Origin: CBDBLK01 sp965243145
Lineage (GTDB): Bacteria; Bdellovibrionota; Bacteriovoracia; Bacteriovoracales; Bacteriovoracaceae
Assembly: GCA_965243145.1 (NCBI GenBank)
Contig: CBDEUB010000002.1
Location: 1,240,001-1,304,000 of the forward strand
Direction: 5' to 3'
Length of the DNA: 64,000 nucleotides
This document shows positions 27,789-36,591 of this stretch, piece by piece (the first letter of the stretch is position 1; each line of letters starts with the position of its first letter). The notes under the pieces were generated by a model. It was given only the letters and a program-made list of their open reading frames with translations. It was not told the origin of the DNA and searched no databases. The position numbers and the translations under genes are program-made.

Positions 27789-29366
27789 TTACAGTTCACG
27801 CTCTTGAATCAAACCTTTTTTCTTTATCTTTTCAATTAGCGTCGTACGATTTATATTGAGCAGTTTTGAGGCCTGATTTTTGTTACCGTTAGTTAATCTA
27901 AGGGCCTGAAAAATAAGACTATCTTCAATTTCATTCAAAGTTTTTTTAAGATCAATCCCATCTAAAGAAAGATTAATCAATACCTCATTTTTTCTATTTT
28001 CCTTTGATTCATTAGGGCCAGGCCTATATTGAAGCAATTTGGCCGGTAAATCTTTTGCTTGCACTATTTTCCTTTCTTCAAAAACAGTCAGTTTGTCCAC
28101 AAGATTTTCAAGCTCTCTCACATTTCCTGGCCAATGATAATTGGCCAAAATCTTTAATGCTTCTTGATCAAAAATTAAATTATTGGCCCGTTCACCTCCC
28201 TTATAACGATCTAAAAAATAACTTATGATGAGAGGAAGATCATCTTTTCTCTCTCTTAAAGTGGGGATTTGAAGTACCATAGCATTTAAACTTTCAAAAA
28301 GTTCACGACAAAAGCTGCCTTCACGAACGGCCAATTTTAAATCTCTTTGGGCAGTAACAATAAATTGAAGGCCTAGTTTTGCCAAAGTTTTTCTATGAGG
28401 CCGCTCTTCCATTTTTTGTAGAAACTTTGCAAGTTTAAGCTGTATGGCCAAAGGCATGTGTTCGATTCTTTCCAAGACGAGAATCCCACCACGAGACAAT
28501 TTTGGCCGCCCTTTGCGTCCACCGTGCAATCCCGCCAAAGGGCCTTCTGTATGGCCAAAAAGTTCGCTTTCCAGAAGTTCCCCAGCGATGGCCTTGCAAT
28601 GAACCAACTCAAAAGTGCGTTCCCGACGGGAAGAAATCCGGTGGATGGCCTTGGCGGCCAATTTTTTGCCCGTTCCAGGGCCGCCTTGAATAATAATATT
28701 GGAATGGGAATCTGAAATTTTTTTAATGCGCTCAAAAACCTCTTTCATCAACGGGTTTCGTCCCACCATTCCGCAAAAAATGTCTTTACCTTCAGGCCTT
28801 TCTAAACAAAAACGGGGGTTCTCCCGTTCTCTTGACCGAGGTGGATGATGAACATTACTTTTTGAACTTACCAGTTGTTCTTTTCGATAACCCAATTCAA
28901 GCACCAGTGCCTCTATGGCCCAATGGCCCAAGACTTCCAATTCAAAAGGTTTGGTGAGGTAGCGAAAAACTCTCCTCGTGGTAGACAACATAGCGGTTTC
29001 AATAGAAGCAGAACCAGCTATGACGATGGAGACAAAATGATGGCCCTGTTTTTTGAGATGGCCAATAAGAGACAGTCCATCCATAGTGTCTTGAAAAAAA
29101 TGGATTCCGCAGATAAGACAAAAGGGAGTGTTCTTTTCGAGTGCCGTCCTGGCCATAATTCTGTCTAACTGGCCTAGAAAGCGATTTGGGCCATGAAAAT
29201 AATGGGCCTCAAACCCAAGAGTCTGGCCCAAGTATTTTTGAATTGACTTTCCAAGAGATAAATCATCCTCAACGATATAGAGAATGGGAGGAGGACACTC
29301 CTTTGGGCCATCCCCATTAAAACCGTCGGATTTAAAAGAATCGTAAAGGAAATTAAAATCTTTCAC
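27789..29366 (-). CDS. Response-regulator-like sigma54 activator with degenerate receiver
   Basis: 525 residues: receiver-like domain (about 25-150), AAA+ domain (about 205-430) and Fis HTH (about 490-520, GNKNQASKLLNINRTTLIEKI). In the receiver the acidic pair (VEDD) and the Lys (YLTKPFE) are present, but the phospho-acceptor position near residue 85 reads LICGIHF with no Asp. In the AAA+ domain Walker A is GGPGTGKK. The GAFTGA loop reads EGPLAGL, and Walker B reads LVLERIEHM instead of a DE pair. It may be a non-phosphorylated and ATPase-weak regulator. It starts at GTG 29366 after AAAGG. It lies upstream of the flagellar block, so motility control is plausible. Confidence 0.8.
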   Translation of the reverse strand: MKDFNFLYDSFKSDGFNGDGPKECPPPILYIVEDDLSLGKSIQKYLGQTLGFEAHYFHGPNRFLGQLDRIMARTALEKNTPFCLICGIHFFQDTMDGLSLIGHLKKQGHHFVSIVIAGSASIETAMLSTTRRVFRYLTKPFELEVLGHWAIEALVLELGYRKEQLVSSKSNVHHPPRSRERENPRFCLERPEGKDIFCGMVGRNPLMKEVFERIKKISDSHSNIIIQGGPGTGKKLAAKAIHRISSRRERTFELVHCKAIAGELLESELFGHTEGPLAGLHGGRKGRPKLSRGGILVLERIEHMPLAIQLKLAKFLQKMEERPHRKTLAKLGLQFIVTAQRDLKLAVREGSFCRELFESLNAMVLQIPTLRERKDDLPLIISYFLDRYKGGERANNLIFDQEALKILANYHWPGNVRELENLVDKLTVFEERKIVQAKDLPAKLLQYRPGPNESKENRKNEVLINLSLDGIDLKKTLNEIEDSLIFQALRLTNGNKNQASKLLNINRTTLIEKIKKKGLIQEREL

Positions 29367-29456
29367 ACGCCTTTCCCAACGCTTGAGTCTTTCAAAGATT
29401 AACCAAAAGATTTCTTTAGTGTCAATTAAATGGCGTTTAATGATATTTCAAGAGAA

Positions 29457-29678
29457 CTAAAAATCTCTCCTGAAAGCATCAAATGCTTCCATGGCCCGAT
29501 CAGGCGAACCTTGAAGAATATAGTAGGCCAACACACCCATCCCCAACCCGGCCGCGAGAAAAAGGAAAAAAGAGATATTTTTCCTCTTTTTCCCCCAGTG
29601 CGCACATCCAAACTGAATACAAATGAGAATCAGAGGGATCGTCCAAAAGGGAATGTAGCGAATAATAAAATAAATCAC
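29457..29678 (-). CDS. Small two-helix membrane protein
   Basis: A possible 73-residue protein with two hydrophobic segments (about residues 2-25 and 36-54) separated by a basic loop, ending in a polar tail. The only normal start is GTG at 29678. Its upstream GGAAGG abuts the start, which weakens the assignment; the real start could be lower. It fills the gap between metK and the regulator. No family recognised. Confidence 0.5.
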   Translation of the reverse strand: MIYFIIRYIPFWTIPLILICIQFGCAHWGKKRKNISFFLFLAAGLGMGVLAYYILQGSPDRAMEAFDAFRRDF

Positions 29679-29735
29679 CCTTCCAACCTAGCACACTCTG
29701 GGGCCATAGAAGAAAATTATTTAGAAAAATTGTAC

Positions 29736-30902
29736 TTAAAAATGAGACCTCAATTCTTCGATCTTGCCGAGGGATTCCCAAGGAAAAAATCCGTTCTCTG
29801 CCACTCTGCCAAAATGGCCATAGGTCGAGGCCGGAGTATAAATAGGACGCATGAGGTCTAACCAGTCGATAATGGCCCGAGGCCTCAAATCAAAAACGGA
29901 TCCAATTGCTTTGTTGAGTTTCTCACAGTTGACTTTTTCAGTCCCAAAAGTTTCGACCATAAGGGACATGGGTTCTGCAACTCCAATGGCATAAGCAACC
30001 TGTACCAAGGCCCTTTCGGCCAAATCCGCCGCCACAATATGTTTGGCCACACAGCGCGCAGCATAAGCAGCAGATCGATCGACTTTAGAAGGGTCTTTTC
30101 CAGAAAAAGCACCTCCGCCGTGGGCCCCGTGCCCGCCATAAGTGTCCACAATGATTTTGCGGCCCGTTAGTCCACAATCCCCCAATGGGCCACCAATGAC
30201 AAATTTTCCCGTGGGATTGATCCAAATCTTGGTTTTATCGTCCAACCATTTGGAGGGAATGACTTTTTTGACCACTTCTTCACGCACGGCCTCTTCGACC
30301 TGGCCGAGGGAAAAGGATTCCAGATGCTGAGTGGAAACGACGATATTGCTCAACCTCGCTATTTTTCCGTTGGTATATTCCACAGAAACCTGGGTTTTGC
30401 CGTCAGGCCCAAGTTCGGGTACCAGGCCACTTTTGCGAATCTCTGCCAAACGCCATGCCAATTTATGGGAGAGGTCGATGGTTGCCGGCATCAAATTTTC
30501 AGTCTCGTCAATCGCATATCCAAACATCAGGCCTTGATCCCCGGCCCCCTGGCCCAAAAAACTGCCCTCTCCTTCATTGACCCCTTGGGCAATGTCCGGG
30601 GATTGTTTATCCAAGGCCACCAAAACAGCACAAGTTTGAGCATCAAATGATTTGCTTGAGTGATCGTAACCGATCTCCCCGATTCTCTTGCGGATGAGTT
30701 TTTGAAAGTCTATTTGGGCCTCAGTAGTCACTTCACCGGCAACAACCACCATCCCAGTCGTCACCATGGTTTCACAGGCCACCCGGGATTTAGGGTCTTG
30801 GGCCAACATGGCATCTAAAAGAGTGTCTGAAATGCTATCGGCCATTTTGTCGGGATGGCCTTCCGTAACCGATTCCGAGGTAAAAACACAGTCCTGCAAC
30901 AT
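29736..30902 (-). CDS. metK: S-adenosylmethionine synthase
   Basis: This 388-residue enzyme makes S-adenosylmethionine from methionine and ATP. Typical motifs are FTSESVTEGHPDKMADSISD at the N-terminus, GAGDQGLMFGYA near residue 120, GGHGAHGGGAFSGKDPSKVDRSAAY near 250, and YGHFGR near the end. I start it at ATG 30902, with a G-rich ribosome site about seven bases upstream, rather than at 30932. No SAM riboswitch is apparent in the 71 bp upstream. Length and motifs are normal. Confidence 0.97.
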   Translation of the reverse strand: MLQDCVFTSESVTEGHPDKMADSISDTLLDAMLAQDPKSRVACETMVTTGMVVVAGEVTTEAQIDFQKLIRKRIGEIGYDHSSKSFDAQTCAVLVALDKQSPDIAQGVNEGEGSFLGQGAGDQGLMFGYAIDETENLMPATIDLSHKLAWRLAEIRKSGLVPELGPDGKTQVSVEYTNGKIARLSNIVVSTQHLESFSLGQVEEAVREEVVKKVIPSKWLDDKTKIWINPTGKFVIGGPLGDCGLTGRKIIVDTYGGHGAHGGGAFSGKDPSKVDRSAAYAARCVAKHIVAADLAERALVQVAYAIGVAEPMSLMVETFGTEKVNCEKLNKAIGSVFDLRPRAIIDWLDLMRPIYTPASTYGHFGRVAENGFFPWESLGKIEELRSHF

Positions 30903-30973
30903 TTTTGGCCCCCCAGTGATCAAATTTCTCAAGGCCCTAAAACTATACAGGAATGAAAAGAATTATGAAATAT

Positions 30974-32716
30974 CTACTTAGGACTAAAATAGCGAAAATA
31001 ATGGGGGTTGCGGTGCTCAAAAAAATCCATGGTAGCGCAGTTTAAAACATAGTCTTTGCCTCCAATCCCCACAACTTTATAAAGACCTTTTGCATCATCA
31101 AGAAAATGATAATGATAGTTATACTTTCCCTTGAGGTATTGCTTTTTCACTCCCTTCCAAGAGGCCAACGGTATTCCTGGCCTTTCGGGAATGGCCACAA
31201 AATTTTTCCACAAACGGCCCATGTCGATCCCTCCCAACATAGACACCCGCGAAAAATAGCGCACTCCCTGAAATGTGTGGTTAGGATTTTGCAACATCTC
31301 CAACGCCAGTCGCACATTCTTGCGGCGCAATTTTTTGCCTACACCTGTCATATCGGGACAATAAATCCTCACCGACCCCCTTAGAAAAAAATAAGTGAAG
31401 GAAAATTCTCCCTTTTTAAAAAGCACATTGGGCCAAGGATTCTCCCGAACCACTCCCGAAGCATCTTTTTGAACCACATCGGGATAGAGATAGGAGAAAA
31501 GTCCGTCACTGGGGGGAATCATATTGTATTGGGGGTGATTGTGCCGGTTTATGGCCACTTGGGCGATGTCGCGCTTTTCTAGGCCCGATTTTTGATCCAA
31601 TGTCCCCACCTCGTTAAAGAGGATCGTCTCGATGACAAAAACCGCCTGCCATAAATCGGAATACTCTTTCCAAAATTTGTAGACTTGTTTTTGCTTTTGA
31701 AAATTAAAGTGTTTTAAATCTTGTGTGGCCTCTAATTTGGAAGAAACCCATTGCTGATCTTTGACGACGCTGCCAAGACTTCTGTTGATTCCATCATCCT
31801 GATCTAAAAGTTTATAAAATTGTAATGATTCCTGGGTGCGCCTTTTCCAGTTTTTCAAATTGGCCACTTGCCGTTTGGGGCCTCGGGCCAGAATTTTGCG
31901 GATTTTCTCGAAGGCCTGAAAAATATCAAAACGCAAATCTTCAGAGATAAAATCCAACTCTTCGGCAAGGCCATATTGAATAGTGTCCAAATTAGTTCTC
32001 AAAAGCATATCCCGCTTCCCCGTTTTGCTATCCCGTGCCCCATCCTGGACAATGCGCCTGTAAAAATAAACTTCATTGGCCCTCTGTCTCGATTGTAAAT
32101 CTTTGCGCCTTTTCAGGCGATCATAATTTCCCCTCAGTTCTAAATGATTGACCGGGTAACCATAAGATCGCAAAAAAGAAATTTTTTCAAAAAGGGCAAA
32201 CATACGATTCTTAAATTTGCCCATCAAATGGCGAGATTCTTTTCTGATTTTATTTTTGATTTTGAGGTCTTTACCCTTATAGTCGTAGTATTTTTCCTTA
32301 TAAGTTAGAAGTTTTTTAAGCATCTGGCCCAATTTTTTTATATTGGCATTGTCTTTTTTAAAACTTTTTATCTTTTTTACTTGACTCATTTTTTGTTCAA
32401 TCCAAACAATTTTCTTTTCAATCTGCGGAATCATTTGACGCAAACTCAATTTGTCTAATTTATGATCTTTAAGTAAGGGAATAAAAAGATTATTGTTATG
32501 GTAAAACCGGGTTTTTTTCCAAAAAGTTTCCTCCGTTCCCGAAGGACAAGTTTGCCTGGAAAATTTGCGGTGAATTTTTAAATAATTGCCGATCATTTTT
32601 TGAATATTAACCTTTGGCCCTTGCAACTCTTTAAATAGAGGATTTTCTGGAAAAGCAACATTGCTGTTAAACAAAAATAAAAAGAATACCAAACTTTGTT
32701 TCGGCCTCAATTTCAA
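30974..32716 (-). CDS. Exported protein with a possible SleB-like hydrolase segment
   Basis: A 580-residue protein with a signal peptide (residues 7-22, FFLFLFNSNVAFPENP). Residues 90-300 are helical and very basic. Near residues 380-410 a stretch (ETILFNEVGTLDQKSGLEKRDIAQVAINRHNHP) resembles the SleB/Hydrolase_2 pattern, in which a Glu in a GEARGE-like motif precedes AVAxVVLNRVxxP. If so, it would act on peptidoglycan. The resemblance is partial and only inferred. The start is TTG 32716 with GGGGAG seven bases upstream. It follows mpl by 21 bases, so a cell-wall link is plausible. Confidence 0.65.
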   Translation of the reverse strand: MKLRPKQSLVFFLFLFNSNVAFPENPLFKELQGPKVNIQKMIGNYLKIHRKFSRQTCPSGTEETFWKKTRFYHNNNLFIPLLKDHKLDKLSLRQMIPQIEKKIVWIEQKMSQVKKIKSFKKDNANIKKLGQMLKKLLTYKEKYYDYKGKDLKIKNKIRKESRHLMGKFKNRMFALFEKISFLRSYGYPVNHLELRGNYDRLKRRKDLQSRQRANEVYFYRRIVQDGARDSKTGKRDMLLRTNLDTIQYGLAEELDFISEDLRFDIFQAFEKIRKILARGPKRQVANLKNWKRRTQESLQFYKLLDQDDGINRSLGSVVKDQQWVSSKLEATQDLKHFNFQKQKQVYKFWKEYSDLWQAVFVIETILFNEVGTLDQKSGLEKRDIAQVAINRHNHPQYNMIPPSDGLFSYLYPDVVQKDASGVVRENPWPNVLFKKGEFSFTYFFLRGSVRIYCPDMTGVGKKLRRKNVRLALEMLQNPNHTFQGVRYFSRVSMLGGIDMGRLWKNFVAIPERPGIPLASWKGVKKQYLKGKYNYHYHFLDDAKGLYKVVGIGGKDYVLNCATMDFFEHRNPHYFRYFSPK

Positions 32717-32737
32717 AATGACTCCCCGACAATTTTA

Positions 32738-34132
32738 TCAATTGCTCTCGGAATACCTTTCGGTCAATTTTTCAACAAATGAAGATTTCCAGAGGCCCAG
32801 GCAAGTTCCGTTGCTCAAAATCAACCATATATTTTCGATCGAATTATAAAATTCTATTTTTTCTATTAAAGTTTCTAAATTTTCAACGACTAATGCCGAA
32901 ATTTTCTTTTGATTCAAATGGTCTACAATAAGGTGACAATCGAGTTCACCCGCCCCCTTAACGGTCGTCGAGCGCAGGGGTTTGGCCAATATCACTAAAT
33001 CGGCCTTTTCCAGTGCTTTGGCAAAAGATTCCTGGAATAAGTCACTCCTCGCTGTAGCGGAATTGGGTTCTAAGACAACATAAATTTTTTTGTTTGGATA
33101 CCTGACTTTTAAGGCCTCTATAGTACACTCCACGCTCCGCGGATGGTGGGCAAAATCGTCGTAGACGGGAGTGTTAAAAAAATATCCCCTTTTTTCTTGG
33201 CGACGCTTAGTCATCTCTAAATTTTGAACTGCATCTTGCAATTTTTGAACGGGGAACCCTTCTGCACGGGCAGTGAGAAGGCAGGCCGACAAGTTAAAAA
33301 TATTATGTTTGCCTATAATGTTGGTTTCAAAGCGCTGATAGGCCTTTTCGATCCAAAGCTCAAAAATAGTTCCCTCTGGAGATTCCTTTAGAATTTTAAT
33401 TTGCTTTTCACCGTAGGGAATCGTTTTAAGTTGAGAGTATTGGCCCAAAAGATCGGCAGCATGGGTATAGGTTTCATCATAAACCATTGCTTCTGCTATT
33501 TCGGGCAAAATAAAATGAAATTCCCTCTTAATCGCCTCAACATCTTCAAAAATATCTGCGTGATCAAATTCCAATGAAGTGAGCACCAGGCGTTTAATGC
33601 CATAAAGTCTGAATTTTGAGATTTTCTCAAAATAGGCCGAATCGTATTCATCGGATTCTATAATAAAATATTTTGAACTTCCCAGAGATGAACTGGCCCT
33701 TCCAGGAAGAACACCGCCTATAAAATGGCCCGGTTTTTCACCCAATTTTTCAAATAATTGAGTCATAAAAAATGCCGTGGTGGTTTTGCCATGAGTGCCC
33801 GCCACCCCGATAACTTTTTTGTTATCCAGTATTAATGCACCCAGGACGGCCGGAAAGGAACAAAAAGAAACGCCACTTTGTTCTATCATGCGTGCATCTT
33901 TAGAATTTTTAGGCACAACATTTCCCACCACGATAAGATCATACTGCTTTAAGAGTTGGGAATTAAGGTGGGCATAAGATTCAATGCGAATTTGAGTTGA
34001 TTCCAGATAATGCGACATGGGGGGAGCAAATTCCACATCGGTTCCGGCCACATCAAACCCGGCCTGCTTAACCAGACATGCGGCCGCCCCCATGCCCGTG
34101 CCGCAAACTCTAAAAAAAAAGATTTTTCTCAA
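32738..34132 (-). CDS. mpl: Mpl: UDP-MurNAc:murein tripeptide ligase
   Basis: This Mur-ligase-family enzyme recycles the tripeptide L-Ala-gamma-D-Glu-meso-Dap onto UDP-MurNAc. The N-terminal CGTGMG is the Mpl/MurC nucleotide motif, GTHGKTTT near residue 110 is the ATP loop, and ESDEYDSAYFEK and DDFAHHP are Mpl-type. About 464 residues from TTG 34132. No ribosome site precedes that codon. The frame stays open upstream to a CTG at 34204 that has GAGGAG five bases before it, so the protein may be 24 residues longer. A perfect 10-bp hairpin (AAGAAGTTTG) lies at about 34139-34161 in that segment. Confidence 0.9.
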   Translation of the reverse strand: MRKIFFFRVCGTGMGAAACLVKQAGFDVAGTDVEFAPPMSHYLESTQIRIESYAHLNSQLLKQYDLIVVGNVVPKNSKDARMIEQSGVSFCSFPAVLGALILDNKKVIGVAGTHGKTTTAFFMTQLFEKLGEKPGHFIGGVLPGRASSSLGSSKYFIIESDEYDSAYFEKISKFRLYGIKRLVLTSLEFDHADIFEDVEAIKREFHFILPEIAEAMVYDETYTHAADLLGQYSQLKTIPYGEKQIKILKESPEGTIFELWIEKAYQRFETNIIGKHNIFNLSACLLTARAEGFPVQKLQDAVQNLEMTKRRQEKRGYFFNTPVYDDFAHHPRSVECTIEALKVRYPNKKIYVVLEPNSATARSDLFQESFAKALEKADLVILAKPLRSTTVKGAGELDCHLIVDHLNQKKISALVVENLETLIEKIEFYNSIENIWLILSNGTCLGLWKSSFVEKLTERYSESN

Positions 34133-34273
34133 AGGTGAAGAAGTTTGGGCAAACTTCTTTTTTAAGGCCTCTCGGTCGAGATAATGTTTTCGTTGGAAAG
34201 ACAGTTTTGCTCCTCAAGTCGTTTCCCTGCTAGAATAGCACAAATTGCCGGATTTAGTTAAAAAAAATAGGGC

Positions 34274-35215
34274 CTAGTGATTCCAAACTCGCATCCCAAC
34301 TCCCCGGCGCAATCGGTTGAGTTCGGCCTTCTCGTAACCGTAGTGCTTGGTTGCGTTGGTTAAAAGGACATAACCCCGCTTTTTTTGAGAATCAATCCAC
34401 ATCATGGTTCCAGTAAATCCCAAGTGGCCAAAGGTATAGGGACTGCAACCGGGGCCGGCCAATGTCTTCTTCCCTTCCGCGCGATCCCAACCCCAAACAA
34501 ACCGCTGTTGAGTGCGGTTCTGTTCTCGAAGCTGTATTTCTTGTTTTATTCTCTCAACAAAAGAAGTTTCCCTATTGAGGCCCAAAAGAGAACGGCACAA
34601 TCCTTCGATAGTGGAAAAAAGGCCCGCGTGGGGTGTATTACACTGAATATTAAAGGCGTTGGGGTCATAGACTTCACCACGAATCCACCCCCGCCTCCAA
34701 CCTGTAGCGGGACAGATTTCACCACCGGAAAAATCCCTCCAATATTTCAGTTCCCTATCCCAAAAATAAGAGGCCGCTTCTTTCAATCCCTGGCCCAGTT
34801 TTTTTTCAATCTCGAACATTAAACGAAGGGCCGAAAAATCGGAATAGCGGGCGGGAGATTCTTTTATGGAATAAGATAAAAGCTGCTCGCGATGGCCATT
34901 CCGCGGTAACAATCCCCACGGAGTCAGCCCTGCTCGATGCTCCAAAAGCCACAACATTTCCCGATCAAATATTTTGGGAAATTTTAAATAGATCGCTCCC
35001 AAACTCAAGGGTTTTGTCAGACTTGAAAGGTCAAACCACAAAGAGGGGGCGCGGGAAAAAGTTTTTCCATCAATGATCTCAAAGCACTGGTGAGTTTGAC
35101 TTGCAAAATCAACAAGGCCAAAGGCCAGGCAATCAAAAGTGCCAAATTTCTCGCACTGAAAATGTTTAAGACAGTCTTGCTTGATTTGGTCTAAAAATGG
35201 GATTGCCTCTGCCAT
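34274..35215 (-). CDS. Beta-lactamase-fold serine hydrolase
   Basis: The 313-residue protein resembles the class C beta-lactamase/penicillin-binding superfamily. The SxxK nucleophile is in DLSSLTKP near residue 65. The second motif is YSDFS near residue 124, taking the Tyr-x-Asn place. The third is HLGFTGT near residue 265, in the KTG/HxG place. No signal peptide is visible, so it may act in the cytoplasm. Sitting directly upstream of mpl, it could be a muropeptide peptidase in wall recycling; this is an inference. No good ribosome site precedes the ATG. Confidence 0.75.
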   Translation of the reverse strand: MAEAIPFLDQIKQDCLKHFQCEKFGTFDCLAFGLVDFASQTHQCFEIIDGKTFSRAPSLWFDLSSLTKPLSLGAIYLKFPKIFDREMLWLLEHRAGLTPWGLLPRNGHREQLLSYSIKESPARYSDFSALRLMFEIEKKLGQGLKEAASYFWDRELKYWRDFSGGEICPATGWRRGWIRGEVYDPNAFNIQCNTPHAGLFSTIEGLCRSLLGLNRETSFVERIKQEIQLREQNRTQQRFVWGWDRAEGKKTLAGPGCSPYTFGHLGFTGTMMWIDSQKKRGYVLLTNATKHYGYEKAELNRLRRGVGMRVWNH

Positions 35216-35245
35216 AAGGTTTAAAATTTTTATTCGGATGTGAGT

Positions 35246-36568
35246 TTAAAAATGATCCTGCAAATAGTTTTTAACCCGATCCAGGGCAACTCGTTCTTGT
35301 TGCATAGAATCCCTCTCTCGAATGGTGACCGTTTGGCCACTTTTGGTGTCGTAGTCCACCGTCACACAAAAGGGAGTTCCAATTTCATCCTGCCTTCTAT
35401 AGCGCTTGCCAATTGAGCCAACCGTATCAAACTCGGCACGAAACTGGCCCTGGAGATCGGCAAACACCTCATGCGCTAATTCCTCCAGGCCATCCTTCTT
35501 CATCAAGGGAAGAATCGCCACCTTGACCGGAGCTATGTGGTGATGCAATTTCATCACAACCCTTTCTCCCTCTTCTCCCAAATCCTGTCTTCTATAAGCA
35601 TCGCACAGAATGGCCAAAAAACAACGGTCTGACCCGACTGAAGTTTCCACTACGAAGGGGATATATTTTTTATTTCCGTCCGCTTGATCGACATATTTTT
35701 GCGACTTGCCCGAAAGTTCTTGATGGCGAGCGAGATCAAAATCGGTGCGCGAGTGAATCCCCTCCATTTCCCCCCAGGCGTGGGGGAAGTGATATTCAAT
35801 ATCCTCGGCCATATCCGCGTAATGGGCCAACTCCCCCTCTCCGTGGGGATGCCAGCGCAATTGGGAAGGGCGGATGCCGTTGGCCAGATGCCACTGGTGG
35901 CGAATTTCCTTCCATTGCTCGAAGGCCTCTCTTTGGGTTTCCGGTTTGAGAAAATACTGCATTTCCATCTGCTCGAACTCGCGCATGCGAAAGATAAAGT
36001 GGCCAGGAGTGATCTCGTTGCGAAAGGCCTTGCCAATTTGGGCCACCCCAAAGGGAAGTTTCAAACGCATACAGGACTGTATCTGACTAAAATTGACAAA
36101 AATCCCCTGTGCAGTTTCTGGCCTCAAATAAACCTCCGAGGCGCTATCTTCCATCGCTCCGATACGGGTTTTAAACATTAAGTTGAAATCCCTGGGTGCA
36201 GTGAATGAATCTTTGGCCCCACAAGCAGGGCAACTGGCCTGGGAATCGAGGTGGTCTTGGCGAAAGCGCGCCTTACAATTTTTACAGTCAACCATCAAGT
36301 CGTTAAAACCATCAATGTGCCCCGAGGCCTGCCAAACCTGGGGGGCCATTAAAATCGAAGAATCCAACCCCACCACATCCCGGCGGTGGCACATGGATTC
36401 CCACCAGCGCGCCTGGATATTTCTCTTTAATTCGGCCCCCAGGGGGCCATAGTCGTAACACCCTCCCATGCCTCCATAAATGTGCGAACTCTGAAATAAA
36501 AAACCGCGCCTTTTGCAAAGACTGGCCAAATCGGCCATCGACTTTAAATCTTCTTCTGATTCAAACAC
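35246..36568 (-). CDS. glyS: Glycyl-tRNA synthetase, homodimeric type
   Basis: This class II synthetase of about 440 residues charges tRNA-Gly. It is the single-chain (alpha2) type. Motifs include the N-terminal CKRRGFLFQSSHIYGGMGGCYDYGPLGAELKRN, WQASGH, a Cys4 zinc-like site (CKNCKARF, CPACG), FNLMF, RPETAQGIFVNF and FRNEITPGHFIFRMREFEQMEMQYF. The C-terminal anticodon-binding domain is also present. I prefer GTG 36568 over TTG 36571 because AGAGG is better spaced. It sits between an ABC exporter and the beta-lactamase-fold gene. Confidence 0.96.
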   Translation of the reverse strand: MFESEEDLKSMADLASLCKRRGFLFQSSHIYGGMGGCYDYGPLGAELKRNIQARWWESMCHRRDVVGLDSSILMAPQVWQASGHIDGFNDLMVDCKNCKARFRQDHLDSQASCPACGAKDSFTAPRDFNLMFKTRIGAMEDSASEVYLRPETAQGIFVNFSQIQSCMRLKLPFGVAQIGKAFRNEITPGHFIFRMREFEQMEMQYFLKPETQREAFEQWKEIRHQWHLANGIRPSQLRWHPHGEGELAHYADMAEDIEYHFPHAWGEMEGIHSRTDFDLARHQELSGKSQKYVDQADGNKKYIPFVVETSVGSDRCFLAILCDAYRRQDLGEEGERVVMKLHHHIAPVKVAILPLMKKDGLEELAHEVFADLQGQFRAEFDTVGSIGKRYRRQDEIGTPFCVTVDYDTKSGQTVTIRERDSMQQERVALDRVKNYLQDHF

Positions 36569-36591
36569 CAAGCACCTCTCGAATTTTAAGA

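Noticed and set aside
34139..34161. Rho-independent terminator on the plus strand (10-bp hairpin followed by T residues)
   Set aside because: No plus-strand gene ends here. The hairpin more likely falls inside or just before the mpl coding region on the other strand.
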